Source: Deltaproteobacteria bacterium UBA5205 (GTDB lineage: Bacteria; Desulfobacterota; Syntrophorhabdia; Syntrophorhabdales; Syntrophorhabdaceae). Taken from it: a stretch of DNA of 64,000 nt. Shown here one piece after another: positions 44,090 through 52,134 of the stretch (positions are counted from its first letter, which is position 1; every line of letters begins with the position of its first letter). The stretch covers positions 79,222 through 143,221 of the forward strand of contig DHVP01000029.1 in NCBI GenBank assembly GCA_002412715.1. The letters are read 5' to 3'. The notes beneath the pieces are model-generated. The model searched no databases. It was not told the DNA's origin and was given only the letters and a program-made list of their open reading frames with translations. Position numbers and translations under genes: made by a program.

Positions 44090-45450
44090 GCCCTCTCGCG
44101 GCGGTCATCATCTTTCTTGCCGGGGTTGCGCTGGGTGGTATTGTCTTCTCGCTCATCGTATCTTACCGCTCTCGCGGGAGACAGGGACAGCTTGAGGCGA
44201 GGGCCGGGTCTGCCGAGGCGATCGTGAACGAGGTTAGGCAGCAGTGCCAGCAGGGCCAGGAAGAATCGGAGCGTCTGCGGGCCCAGCTTGCCGCGGAGAG
44301 CAACGCCAGGGTAGAGGCGGTCGCAAAGTGCGCGGCATCGGAGCTGCGCCTGAAGGAAGAAATGGAGCGCCTCGAGGCCTTCCGGAAGGAATTGAGCGAA
44401 ACCTTCAAGGCCCTTTCACTCGATGCCCTTGCGAACAATACGAACGAATTCAAAAAATATGCCGACGATTTCATGAAGCTTGCCGAGGAGAAACTCAAGT
44501 CCCAGACCGCGGAAGGGAAAAAGGAGCTCGAGGGCAAGAAGGACCTCATCGACAGGAATATCGATTCCATCGGCAAGACCCTGACCGAGGTCCAGAGACG
44601 GATCGAAGATGTGGGCAAGGTGAGCGGCGAGCGCATCACCGAGGTGACCACCCTTATCAAGAAGCACGAAGAAGTCACGACGAAGCTCAAGGACACGACG
44701 GAGCACCTCGGCCGGGCGCTGGCGAGTTCCAAGAAGCGGGGCGAGTGGGGCGAGCGGATGGCCGAGGACATTATTCGCCTTGTGGGGATGGTGGAAGGGA
44801 TCAACTACGTCAAGCAGACGACCCTGGAGAACGCACCGGGGAGGCCCGACTTTACCTTTCTCCTGCCCAACAACCTGAGAGTGAACATGGATGTCAAGTT
44901 CCCCCTCGACAACTTCACCCACTATCTTGACGCAGAGGCGGAACATGACAAGAAGCGTTACCGCGACGAACTTCTCAAGAACACGAAGGTCATGATAAAG
45001 CAGGTGACGACCCGGGAGTACATAAATCCCGCGGAGAACACCGTAGACTATGTCATCGTGTTCATCCCCAACGAGCAGGTCTATAGCTTCATCCAGGAAT
45101 CGGACGCGACGATCATGGACGAGGCCCTGAGGCAGAAGGTCATCCTCTGTTCGCCCTTTACGCTTTACGCGGTCCTTGCCGTCATCCGCCAGACCATCGA
45201 GAACGTCAACCTGGAACGGACGGCGTCGGAGATACTCAAGCTCCTCAGCGAGTTTTCAAAGCAATGGAAGTTGTACAAGGATAGGTTCAAGGCCATGGGT
45301 GACCGTATCGATGCGGCAAAAAAAGAATACGATATCCTCGCGACCACACGGACCAACATGCTCGAAAGACCGCTGAGGAAGATCGACGAGCTGAGCGCTC
45401 AGGATGCATTGGAGATCGAGGCGGGGGGTCTTCTGCAGGATGAAACGTAG
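44083..45450 (+). CDS. rmuC: DNA recombination protein RmuC
   Basis: A 455-residue protein with an N-terminal TM anchor (AAVIIFLAGVALGGIVFSLI), a long coiled coil (about 30-200) and the RmuC nuclease-like domain (about 215-400; GEWGERMAEDIIRLVGMVEG, NNLRVNMDVKFPLDNF). RmuC is thought to limit inversions at short repeats. ATG 44083 is 4 nt from GGAGG; GTG 44086 is equally possible. It overlaps sixA by 7 bp and the next gene by 11 bp. Confidence 0.92.
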   Translation: MVSPLAAVIIFLAGVALGGIVFSLIVSYRSRGRQGQLEARAGSAEAIVNEVRQQCQQGQEESERLRAQLAAESNARVEAVAKCAASELRLKEEMERLEAFRKELSETFKALSLDALANNTNEFKKYADDFMKLAEEKLKSQTAEGKKELEGKKDLIDRNIDSIGKTLTEVQRRIEDVGKVSGERITEVTTLIKKHEEVTTKLKDTTEHLGRALASSKKRGEWGERMAEDIIRLVGMVEGINYVKQTTLENAPGRPDFTFLLPNNLRVNMDVKFPLDNFTHYLDAEAEHDKKRYRDELLKNTKVMIKQVTTREYINPAENTVDYVIVFIPNEQVYSFIQESDATIMDEALRQKVILCSPFTLYAVLAVIRQTIENVNLERTASEILKLLSEFSKQWKLYKDRFKAMGDRIDAAKKEYDILATTRTNMLERPLRKIDELSAQDALEIEAGGLLQDET

Positions 45451-45898
45451 TCTGACTTTAACCTCGGTTCTGGCCGTTTTCCTGCTGTTGTTTCTCTGTG
45501 AGATCTCAGGGGCAGGCGGGCAGGGTACCGGCAAAGATCTTCCCGGTTTCCTTGAAGGGAATTATGGTCTTATCGGCAAGAAACCGGGAAGCGATGATAC
45601 CTATTCCGGCTCGGCGAGGATCAGGATTAACGGCGATAAGCTGGAGGTCCTGCGGTGCGTGGGTTCTTCCCGGTTCAAGGCGGAAGGTTCCATAATACCC
45701 GTCACGAGTGACAGAATATCTCATGTGAAGGTCCGCTGGAGCGACGAAAAGGATCAGTACGAGGCCCTGTATGCCATACACGGGGACGCCGACAACTATG
45801 CCAGACTTTCGGGGCCCTATGTCCGGATGGACGACCAGACACGGTTCGGCTGGGAGCTTCTTTATGTCGATCCCAATGGCGGGCCGGTGTGCAGATAG
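45440..45898 (+). CDS. Exported protein, unknown
   Basis: A 152-residue protein starting inside the end of rmuC, with a signal peptide (LTSVLAVFLLLFLCEISGAG). The mature part is beta-rich (GNYGLIGKKPGSDDTYSGSA, then a barrel-like pattern) and has only two Cys residues. The family is not recognised. Overlap with rmuC suggests co-transcription. Confidence 0.65.
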   Translation: MKRSLTLTSVLAVFLLLFLCEISGAGGQGTGKDLPGFLEGNYGLIGKKPGSDDTYSGSARIRINGDKLEVLRCVGSSRFKAEGSIIPVTSDRISHVKVRWSDEKDQYEALYAIHGDADNYARLSGPYVRMDDQTRFGWELLYVDPNGGPVCR

Positions 45899-45942
45899 AT
45901 ACGGCCCTTTTCCTCAAAGGGGCCGGACAAAGGAGACACTAA

Positions 45943-46146
45943 ATGGAAGAAGCGAACCGTTTACGCATTGTCTTGAAACAGCTCATAGAGAACAACGAAT
46001 ATCTTGCGGAGAACTACCGGAAATGGTCCAGGGTTGCGGCAACAGGCGGTCTCGATACCATATCCAAAGAGATCGACGAGGCGGGACAATTCATCCAGAT
46101 TGCCACGCAGAAACTTAAAGGCGCCCTCGGCCTTATGGAACCCTGA
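45943..46146 (+). CDS. Small helical protein, unknown
   Basis: Sixty-seven residues, mostly helical, with alternating charge. GGAGA precedes the ATG. Its 3' end overlaps the convergent minus-strand gene by 14 bp. No function is assigned. Confidence 0.5.
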   Translation: MEEANRLRIVLKQLIENNEYLAENYRKWSRVAATGGLDTISKEIDEAGQFIQIATQKLKGALGLMEP

Positions 46147-46903
46147 CCGTCACGGTATCTCTTTTCCCTGCCGCCGTTTCCTCCCGGAAGTTTCCCCGAA
46201 AAACCGCGAATTCCAGGTATCCGGAACTGCCCGCCAGGCAGGCAAACGCACCCTCATAATAGCTCTTGTTGATCGCCGTGAATGATATGTCGCCTGTCCT
46301 TATTTCGAAGGGGCCGTCTTTAACAAAGGAGCGAAGGGTCTCGGCCTTTATATTGGTGATGGCGTTGCCGAAACGATCGAAACGCACGACTTCTCCGGCG
46401 AGGACGTTGCCCTCCGTAACGGGATGAAGGTCCCCGATAAGGACAGGGTCGGTTATTTTCCTGCCGAATGCATGGGGGGAAAAGCCGAGACAAAGGCGTG
46501 CCGCGGCGGGAGAGAAGATGTCGCGGCCATGAAAGGTAAAACTGACCGCGGAAAGCATGAAATTACGGTTCTCGATGACATGGATCTCCGAAGCGTTGTC
46601 CGCGACGAGCGTGAAAACACCGTTGTCAGGCCCGACGAAATGATGACCCTTTGTTGACACAATGATGGGCCTTCTGTCGCTGCCGACGGTGGGGTCGACG
46701 ACGACGACGTGGACCGTCCCCGGGGGAAAATACCGCCAGTAGTCATCGACAAGGAAAGCCGCTTCGCGTACATCCTGGGGTTCTACCTCGTGGGTTATGT
46801 CAACAATGGCGGCGTCCGGGTGGATCGTAAGGATGACCCCTTTCATGATGCCCACATAGGGGTCTTTCACTCCGAAATCGGTGACAAGCGTGATCGCGCC
46901 CAT
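46133..46903 (-). CDS. SAM hydroxide adenosyltransferase (SAM hydrolase, DUF62 family)
   Basis: A 256-residue protein. ITLVTDFGVKDPYVGIMKGV at the start, DPTVGSDRRPI, VGPDNGVFTLV and FHGRDIFSPAAA match the SAM hydroxide adenosyltransferase and fluorinase fold, in which the first Asp binds ribose. It splits SAM into adenosine and methionine. mtnA lies 15 bp upstream on the same strand, so the two form a small SAM/methionine-salvage unit. Confidence 0.9.
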   Translation of the reverse strand: MGAITLVTDFGVKDPYVGIMKGVILTIHPDAAIVDITHEVEPQDVREAAFLVDDYWRYFPPGTVHVVVVDPTVGSDRRPIIVSTKGHHFVGPDNGVFTLVADNASEIHVIENRNFMLSAVSFTFHGRDIFSPAAARLCLGFSPHAFGRKITDPVLIGDLHPVTEGNVLAGEVVRFDRFGNAITNIKAETLRSFVKDGPFEIRTGDISFTAINKSYYEGAFACLAGSSGYLEFAVFRGNFREETAAGKRDTVTVRVP

Positions 46904-46918
46904 TCTTAAGCCCGTCGG

Positions 46919-47941
46919 CTAAAGCATCTTTATATACTTTTTAAAAGGCTTCTTGATGATACCTTTTTCTGTGATGAATCCGCTGATGTACTTTTCGGGG
47001 GTGACGTCGAAGGCAAAATAGCGGGCCTTTGCGTCCTTGACGGTCAGAAGTTTGTCGTCCAGGTATTTCACTTCCCTCGCGCTGCGTTCCTCGATGGCGA
47101 TATGAGTACCGTCTGCAATGGCTTTATCGAAGGTCGATACGGGGGCGGCAATATAGAATGGTATTTTGTATTCGTTCGCAGCCAGCGCGATCATGAAGGT
47201 GCCGATCTTGTTCGCCGTGTCGCCGTTTGCGGCTATCCTGTCGGCTCCGGTGATGATTTTACTCACGGCCCCGCTGGAGCAGAGAAACCCGGCATGATTT
47301 TCGGGGACAAGCTCGACGGGGATGCCTTCCTGCATGAGCTCCCAGACGGTGAGGCGCGATCCCTGCATGTAGGGCCGTGTCTCCGTCGCAATGACCTTTA
47401 TCTTTTTGCCCGATTCGTGGGCCGCCCTGATGACGCCGAGCGCCGTGCCGTAGCCGCCCGTCGCAAGAGCCCCGGCGTTGCAGTGGGTCATGATCGTGTC
47501 GCCGTTCTCGATAAGTTCCGCGCCGTAGAGGGAAAGCATCCTGTTGTTCTCGATATCTTCCACATGGATGGCGAGAGCCTCGCCAAGCAGATCGTCCACG
47601 ATGTCCGTATCCCCGGCATAGCTCTCGAAGGCTTCGGTCATTCTTTTGAGGGCCCAGAAAAGGTTCACTGCCGTGGGCCGGGTATCGCCAAGTTTCCTGG
47701 CGATGCGGGCGATGTCAGTCCTGCTGACGGGTTTCTTCGCCGCCTTCTTTTCATTCACCCCCAATACCATGCCGTAGGCGGCGACGATGCCGAGGAGCGG
47801 CGCGCCCCGAACGGTCATATTGTTGATGGCTGTAATGACATCCCCGGCGGTGGTGCATTTTACATACGTCTTCCTGAAGGGCAGCGCTCTTTGATCGAGA
47901 AGGTAAAGAGCGCCATTCTTCCAGTAAATATGATCGGTCAT
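46919..47941 (-). CDS. mtnA: Methylthioribose-1-phosphate isomerase
   Basis: A 340-residue enzyme of the eIF2B-like family. TVRGAPLLGIVAAYGMVLGV, THCNAGALATGGYGTALGVI (catalytic Cys) and TGADRIAANGDTANKIGT (catalytic Asp) identify it. It converts 5-methylthioribose-1-phosphate to methylthioribulose-1-phosphate. No other mtn genes are in the window. The gene is first in a two-gene unit with the SAM hydrolase. Confidence 0.93.
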   Translation of the reverse strand: MTDHIYWKNGALYLLDQRALPFRKTYVKCTTAGDVITAINNMTVRGAPLLGIVAAYGMVLGVNEKKAAKKPVSRTDIARIARKLGDTRPTAVNLFWALKRMTEAFESYAGDTDIVDDLLGEALAIHVEDIENNRMLSLYGAELIENGDTIMTHCNAGALATGGYGTALGVIRAAHESGKKIKVIATETRPYMQGSRLTVWELMQEGIPVELVPENHAGFLCSSGAVSKIITGADRIAANGDTANKIGTFMIALAANEYKIPFYIAAPVSTFDKAIADGTHIAIEERSAREVKYLDDKLLTVKDAKARYFAFDVTPEKYISGFITEKGIIKKPFKKYIKML

Positions 47942-48010
47942 GCTTTCACCTCTTTCTTAATTCGTGAGTGATCGGGTATGTGAATCCCTTTGCCTGAGAA
48001 CATGGTCTAG

Positions 48011-48104
48011 TCCGTCTTGCCGTCATCCCGGACTTGATCCGGGATCCAGAGACATCTCTATCTCAACATCTCTCCTGGATTCCGGCCTTCGCCGGAAAGA
48101 CGGA
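48011..48104. repeat. 94-bp imperfect palindromic element (REP/MITE-like)
   Basis: Terminal TCCGTCTT (48011-48018) and AAGACGGA (48097-48104) are exact inverted repeats, and inner arms (48039-48049 with 48075-48085) match in 10 of 11 positions. It lies in the 200-bp gap between gatB and mtnA. The ATCCCGG and GGATCCAG words are common in dispersed elements of many proteobacteria. Confidence 0.6.
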
Positions 48105-48145
48105 CGAAATGAAGACAAAACAAAATCAGGCGTATCAAGAGGCTG

Positions 48146-49594
48146 TCACCCCTTCAACTTCTTGAGGAGGAGTTCGTTGAGGAGCGCCGGGTTGGCCTTG
48201 CCCTTCGTCTCCTTCATCACCTGTCCCACGAAGAAACCGATGAGCTTTTCCTTGCCGGCCCTGAAGTCGGCCACCTCTTTCGGGGATCGGGCGATGACGG
48301 CGTCGATGATGCCGACGATGGCCCCCTCGTCGGAAATCTGGAGCAGGCCCTTTTCCTTTACGTATTCACGGGGGGAGACCCGGGTACGGTAGATCTCGGG
48401 AAATATCTCCTTGCCGATCTTGTTGCTGATGGTGCCGTCCTTTATGAGGGTGAGAAGCTCGGCTAACTGGTCGGGCTTGACGGGAGAGTCTTTCGGAGAG
48501 ATGTTCCCGTCTTTCAGTTCCCTCAGGAGTTCCGTCATGATGAAGTTGCTTACCGTTTTTGCCTCGGGGAAGAGTGCTAGGACGTCCTCGAAATAGCGAG
48601 CCAGTTCCCTGTCGGATGCGAGGATCTCCACGTCGTACCGGGGCAGGCCGTATTGTGTCATGAAACGTTCCATTTTTTCCATGGGAAGCTCGGGCAGGGT
48701 GCTCCTGACATCTTGAACCCAGGCGTCGTCCACGGTCACGGGAAGAAGGTCCGGTTCGGGAAAATAACGGTAATCGTGGGCCTCTTCCTTGCCGCGCATG
48801 GAATAGGTGACGCCCTGGTCGGCATTGAAGAGGCGTGTCTCCTGGACGACGCTCCCACCTTTTTTGATAAGCGCGATCTGGCGGGTAATCTCGTAATCGA
48901 GCGATCTCTCGATGTAACGGAAAGAGTTCAGGTTCTTGAGTTCCGCCCGGGTACCCAGGACATCGTCTCCCTTCTTGCGCACCGACACATTCGCGTCGCA
49001 GCGAAAGCTCCCTTCCTCCATGTTGCCGTCACATATCTCGAGATACATGAGAATGTCGCGCAGTGCCTTGAGATACGCCGTCGCTTCTTCGGGCGTCCTC
49101 AGGTCGGGTTCGCTTACGATCTCGAGGAGCGGGGTACTCGAACGGTTGTAGTCGACCATGCTGTAGCTGCTTGTCTCGATGGTGCGTTCGTGGACGAGCT
49201 TGCCCGCATCCTCTTCCATGTGGATGCGCAGGATACGGACGCGTTTTGTTTCTCCGTCCATGACGATATCAAGCCATCCGTTATTGCAGATGGGTTCTTC
49301 ATACTGGGATATCTGATACCCCTTCGGCAGGTCTGGATAAAAATAGTTCTTTCTGGCGAAGATGCTCGTCGGGCTGATGGAACAGTGAAGCGCCAGTCCG
49401 AGCTTTATGGCAAACTCCACAACCTTCCTGTTGAGGACCGGGAGTGCTCCGGGCAGGCCCATGCAGGTGGGACAGGTATGGCTGTTCGGTTCTGCGCCGA
49501 ATTGGGTCGAACAGCCGCAGAAGATCTTGCTGTTTGTAAGAAGATGGGCATGGACCTCCAGACCCATCACGCCTTCGTAATCACCGTAATCCAC
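48146..49594 (-). CDS. gatB: Aspartyl/glutamyl-tRNA(Asn/Gln) amidotransferase subunit B
   Basis: A 482-residue protein. [20 protein letters not shown] at the start, the zinc site CGCSTQFG with [15 protein letters not shown], and [13 protein letters not shown] leading to the C-terminal GatB/YqeY domain identify it. With GatA and GatC it converts misacylated Glu-tRNA(Gln) and Asp-tRNA(Asn) to the correct amide. gatA and gatC are not nearby. Confidence 0.95.
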   Translation of the reverse strand: MDYGDYEGVMGLEVHAHLLTNSKIFCGCSTQFGAEPNSHTCPTCMGLPGALPVLNRKVVEFAIKLGLALHCSISPTSIFARKNYFYPDLPKGYQISQYEEPICNNGWLDIVMDGETKRVRILRIHMEEDAGKLVHERTIETSSYSMVDYNRSSTPLLEIVSEPDLRTPEEATAYLKALRDILMYLEICDGNMEEGSFRCDANVSVRKKGDDVLGTRAELKNLNSFRYIERSLDYEITRQIALIKKGGSVVQETRLFNADQGVTYSMRGKEEAHDYRYFPEPDLLPVTVDDAWVQDVRSTLPELPMEKMERFMTQYGLPRYDVEILASDRELARYFEDVLALFPEAKTVSNFIMTELLRELKDGNISPKDSPVKPDQLAELLTLIKDGTISNKIGKEIFPEIYRTRVSPREYVKEKGLLQISDEGAIVGIIDAVIARSPKEVADFRAGKEKLIGFFVGQVMKETKGKANPALLNELLLKKLKG

Positions 49595-49746
49595 GATACA
49601 CCTCGTTCATTGCCTTCTATCGCTTACAAATCATTGAAACTATACAACAGGTAACGGTGTCTTTTCAAAATAAATTGGCCCCGGGAGCGCAAAGGAATCT
49701 TTCAATGAGCCCGGGGATATGATAAGAAAAAAAGGGCGCGAACACT

Positions 49747-50613
49747 TTGGCAAGAAAAACCACAAAGAAAAAAAGGCCGGGAAGATTCTTCCGGCTGATC
49801 AAGATATCCATTATTCTCGTTCTCCTGGTCATTCTGGGGTTCACAGGATTCTACTTTGTTTACCCCGACGTATCGAAGCTCAAGAAGCAGAACCCCGGCA
49901 AGACCTCCTTCATGGAATACCGCGAAGATGAATATCGGTCCAGGGGCAAAAAAGTGAAAATACAATCGCGGTGGGTCCCACTCAAGTCCATATCCCCCTA
50001 TCTGATGAAGGCAGTGCTGATAGCGGAAGACGACAAATTCTGGAAACACCACGGCTTCGACAAGGAGGCCATCCAGAAGGCGTTTGAAAAGAACCTGGAA
50101 ACAGGCAAGTTCAAGCTGGGCGGGAGCACCATCAGCCAGCAGCTTACAAAGAACCTCTACCTGACCCCCGCAAAGAACCCGGTTCGCAAGCTGAAGGAAG
50201 CCATAATCACCTGGAGGCTGGAACGGACGCTCTCCAAGCGCAGGATACTGGAACTCTACCTTAATGTGGTTGAATGGGGCGAGGGCATCTTCGGCGCCGA
50301 GGCCGCATCGCGGCGCCACTTCGGGAAACCTGCGTCCGCCCTCACCGCCGAGGAGGCGGCAAAGCTTGCGGCGGCCCTCCCCAACCCGAGACGTTACCGC
50401 GTGGACGGAACTTCACGGTACGTGGAGCGCCGGGCGAAGATCATTTACACTATCATGGTAAGAAGGGGCATCGTCGTCCCCGACTACGAAGAGGTCGTAG
50501 CCACCCCTGCCGAAAGCACCCCGGAAAACGCCCCGACACCGGCAGCCGAAACGGGGGGCACAACTACGGCGGGCGAAACCTCAGGAGTCGGTTTACCGCC
50601 GGATACCCGATGA
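49747..50613 (+). CDS. mtgA: Monofunctional biosynthetic peptidoglycan transglycosylase
   Basis: A 288-residue GT51 enzyme. One TM anchor (ILVLLVILGFTGFYFVYP, about 20-37), then the catalytic motif AEDDKFWKHHGFD near residue 93 with the catalytic Glu, and GGSTISQQLTKNLYL near 125. It polymerises glycan strands from lipid II. The C-terminal 40 residues form a Thr/Pro/Ala-rich tail not found in most MtgA. The only in-frame start before the anchor is TTG 49747. Confidence 0.92.
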   Translation: MARKTTKKKRPGRFFRLIKISIILVLLVILGFTGFYFVYPDVSKLKKQNPGKTSFMEYREDEYRSRGKKVKIQSRWVPLKSISPYLMKAVLIAEDDKFWKHHGFDKEAIQKAFEKNLETGKFKLGGSTISQQLTKNLYLTPAKNPVRKLKEAIITWRLERTLSKRRILELYLNVVEWGEGIFGAEAASRRHFGKPASALTAEEAAKLAAALPNPRRYRVDGTSRYVERRAKIIYTIMVRRGIVVPDYEEVVATPAESTPENAPTPAAETGGTTTAGETSGVGLPPDTR

Positions 50614-50654
50614 TACCTGAAGATTAATCTGACATCAACTCCCGATAGCACATA

Positions 50655-50695
50655 TTGTCGAATGAGATTTGTTCTGATATAATGTACGTATACAT
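50655..50695 (+). promoter_or_regulatory. Promoter and palindromic operator of the toxin-antitoxin pair
   Basis: TTGTCG (50655-50660), a 17-bp spacer and TGA-TATAAT (50675-50683) make an extended -10 promoter. ATGTA-CGTA-TACAT (50682-50695) is a perfect inverted repeat over the end of the -10, suited to autorepression by the antitoxin. Confidence 0.6.
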
Positions 50696-50709
50696 CATGA
50701 GGAGGCGAA

Positions 50710-50943
50710 ATGCGCAGAACCCAGATATATCTCGATGAGACCTTGTATGATTACCTGCGACATGAAAGTGAGACCAAAAAAAAGACAATATCGGATATCA
50801 TAAGGGAGAATATTCGCAGTTCCATGCCCGGTAATACGGACAGGATAATCCAGAGCGCCTCAAAGGTGTATGGTGTTTGGAAAGACAAAGAGATGGATGT
50901 TGACGCATGTGTGCGCACCGTGCGGAGAGACAGAAAAATATGA
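50710..50943 (+). CDS. Ribbon-helix-helix antitoxin (VapB-like)
   Basis: A 77-residue protein. MRRTQIYLDETLYDYLRHES followed by KKKTISDIIREN is a ribbon-helix-helix DNA-binding start; the tail should bind the toxin. GAGGCG lies upstream of the ATG. It overlaps the PIN toxin gene by 4 bp (ATGA) and is preceded by a palindromic operator. Confidence 0.85.
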   Translation: MRRTQIYLDETLYDYLRHESETKKKTISDIIRENIRSSMPGNTDRIIQSASKVYGVWKDKEMDVDACVRTVRRDRKI

Positions 50944-51317
50944 TCATCATAGACACCGACGTGCTGATATGGGTTCTCAGAGGGAAAGAGACCTGGATAG
51001 AACGGTTCGAAAAAATGGTCCGTGACGCACAGGGCAATGTTTTTGTAACCGCGGTTCAAATTGCCGAAATACACGCGGGTGTCAGGCCGAAGGAAACTCA
51101 GAAGGTCGAGACGTTCCTTGCTTCTTTGAGGTCAGTAGATCTTAACGATGAAACCGGAAGGGCAGCCGGCAGGTATATGAATGACTACGGTAAGTCCCAT
51201 AACGTGACACTTGCCGACGCCTTCATCGCCGCGACGGCAGTCATGAAAAACCTCAAACTCTGGACATCCAACAAAAAACACTACCCAATGCTGGACAGCG
51301 ACAATTTTTACGAATAA
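50940..51317 (+). CDS. PIN-domain toxin (VapC family)
   Basis: A 125-residue PIN ribonuclease. IIDTDVLIWVLRG gives the first catalytic Asp, TAVQIAEIHAGV the conserved Glu, and VTLADAFIAATA the later Asp pair. VapC toxins cleave tRNA or rRNA. The start codon overlaps the antitoxin stop, so expression is coupled. Confidence 0.88.
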   Translation: MIIIDTDVLIWVLRGKETWIERFEKMVRDAQGNVFVTAVQIAEIHAGVRPKETQKVETFLASLRSVDLNDETGRAAGRYMNDYGKSHNVTLADAFIAATAVMKNLKLWTSNKKHYPMLDSDNFYE

Positions 51318-51365
51318 CCCGGCGTTTTTCTGGATTCTCATTTTTGCTGAAACTCTGAACCTGCT

Positions 51366-51824
51366 TTACATCGGGACATCGTCTTCCATTTCGGGCACGA
51401 AGTCGTCTTCAACGTGGCTCTTGGGAGCGCCGAAACCCCTCCGGTCGTCCTGACCCTGACTCTGACCCTGGCTGTAACCCTGACCCTGACCCTGACCGGT
51501 GGGAAGCATCTTCATATCGGAGGCCACAATCTCGTACACCTTGCGTTTGACACCGTCGCGCCCTTCGTATTCACGTGACTGTATCCTGCCCTCGATGTAG
51601 ACGAGCCGTCCCTTTTTGAGGTATTCACCGGCGATCTCGGCGAGTTTGCGCCAGGCGACGATGCTGTGCCATTCTGTCCGTTCCTGCTTGACGCCGGACT
51701 TGTCCTTGTATGATTCCGATGTGGCCATGCGAAAGGTCGCAACGGGTGTGCCGTCAGTGGTATAGCGAAGCTCCGGGTCCGCGCCGAGCCGGCCCATGAG
51801 CAATACTTTATTGAGATTGGACAT
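51366..51824 (-). CDS. ssb: Single-stranded DNA-binding protein
   Basis: A 152-residue protein with an OB-fold (residues about 3-105): NKVLLMGRLGADPELRYTTD, EWHSIVAWRKLAEIAGEYLK and GRIQSREYEGRDG. A GQGQ/SQGQ-rich linker follows, then an acidic tail ending MEDDVPM. The usual SSB tip is DDDIPF; here the final Phe is Met, which could weaken partner docking. It binds ssDNA in replication and repair. Confidence 0.95.
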   Translation of the reverse strand: MSNLNKVLLMGRLGADPELRYTTDGTPVATFRMATSESYKDKSGVKQERTEWHSIVAWRKLAEIAGEYLKKGRLVYIEGRIQSREYEGRDGVKRKVYEIVASDMKMLPTGQGQGQGYSQGQSQGQDDRRGFGAPKSHVEDDFVPEMEDDVPM

Positions 51825-51940
51825 TGTTCATACCCCCTTAAATTTGGAACGGAAATTATGCCAAATCCTATAGTAAGCAGTGCGAAAAGTCAATGGCGCG
51901 TTGACGAACGGGGTAAATGTTGATCTCGTGTATTCGAGGC

Positions 51941-51962
51941 GATCCCGGAGCCTGCCGGGATC
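51941..51962. repeat. GATCCCGG hairpin
   Basis: GATCCCGG and CCGGGATC, 8-bp perfect arms around a 6-nt loop, in the gap between ssb and the radical-SAM gene. Its words resemble the element at 48011-48104, so it may be a decayed copy. Apart from this and the repeat at 52012, the gap 51825-52134 holds no supported gene. Confidence 0.5.
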
Positions 51963-52011
51963 AGGCCGCACTTGCATGCCGCCTACGGCGGAAAGAAAGG
52001 AACAAAAATGA

Positions 52012-52048
52012 AATTATGGGTCTTATAAGTCGTATAAGACCCATAATT
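52012..52048. repeat. Dispersed palindromic repeat, copy 3 (perfect 16-bp arms)
   Basis: AATTATGGGTCTTATA (52012-52027) and TATAAGACCCATAATT (52033-52048) are exact reverse complements around a 5-nt loop. The GGGTCTTATA core is close to the AGGTCCTATA core of the copy at 14937. Confidence 0.7.
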
Positions 52049-52134
52049 CTTCTAAGGACCAGCGAGCGAAGCGACGAACGGGTCCCGTTTGTTACGTGTT
52101 TGTTAAGGGATAAACGTGAAATGGTCCTTTTCTT

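Noticed and set aside
45899..45925. CGGCCC...GGGGCC hairpin after the exported protein at 45440
   Set aside because: The stem has a bulge and no U-run, so it is not called a terminator.
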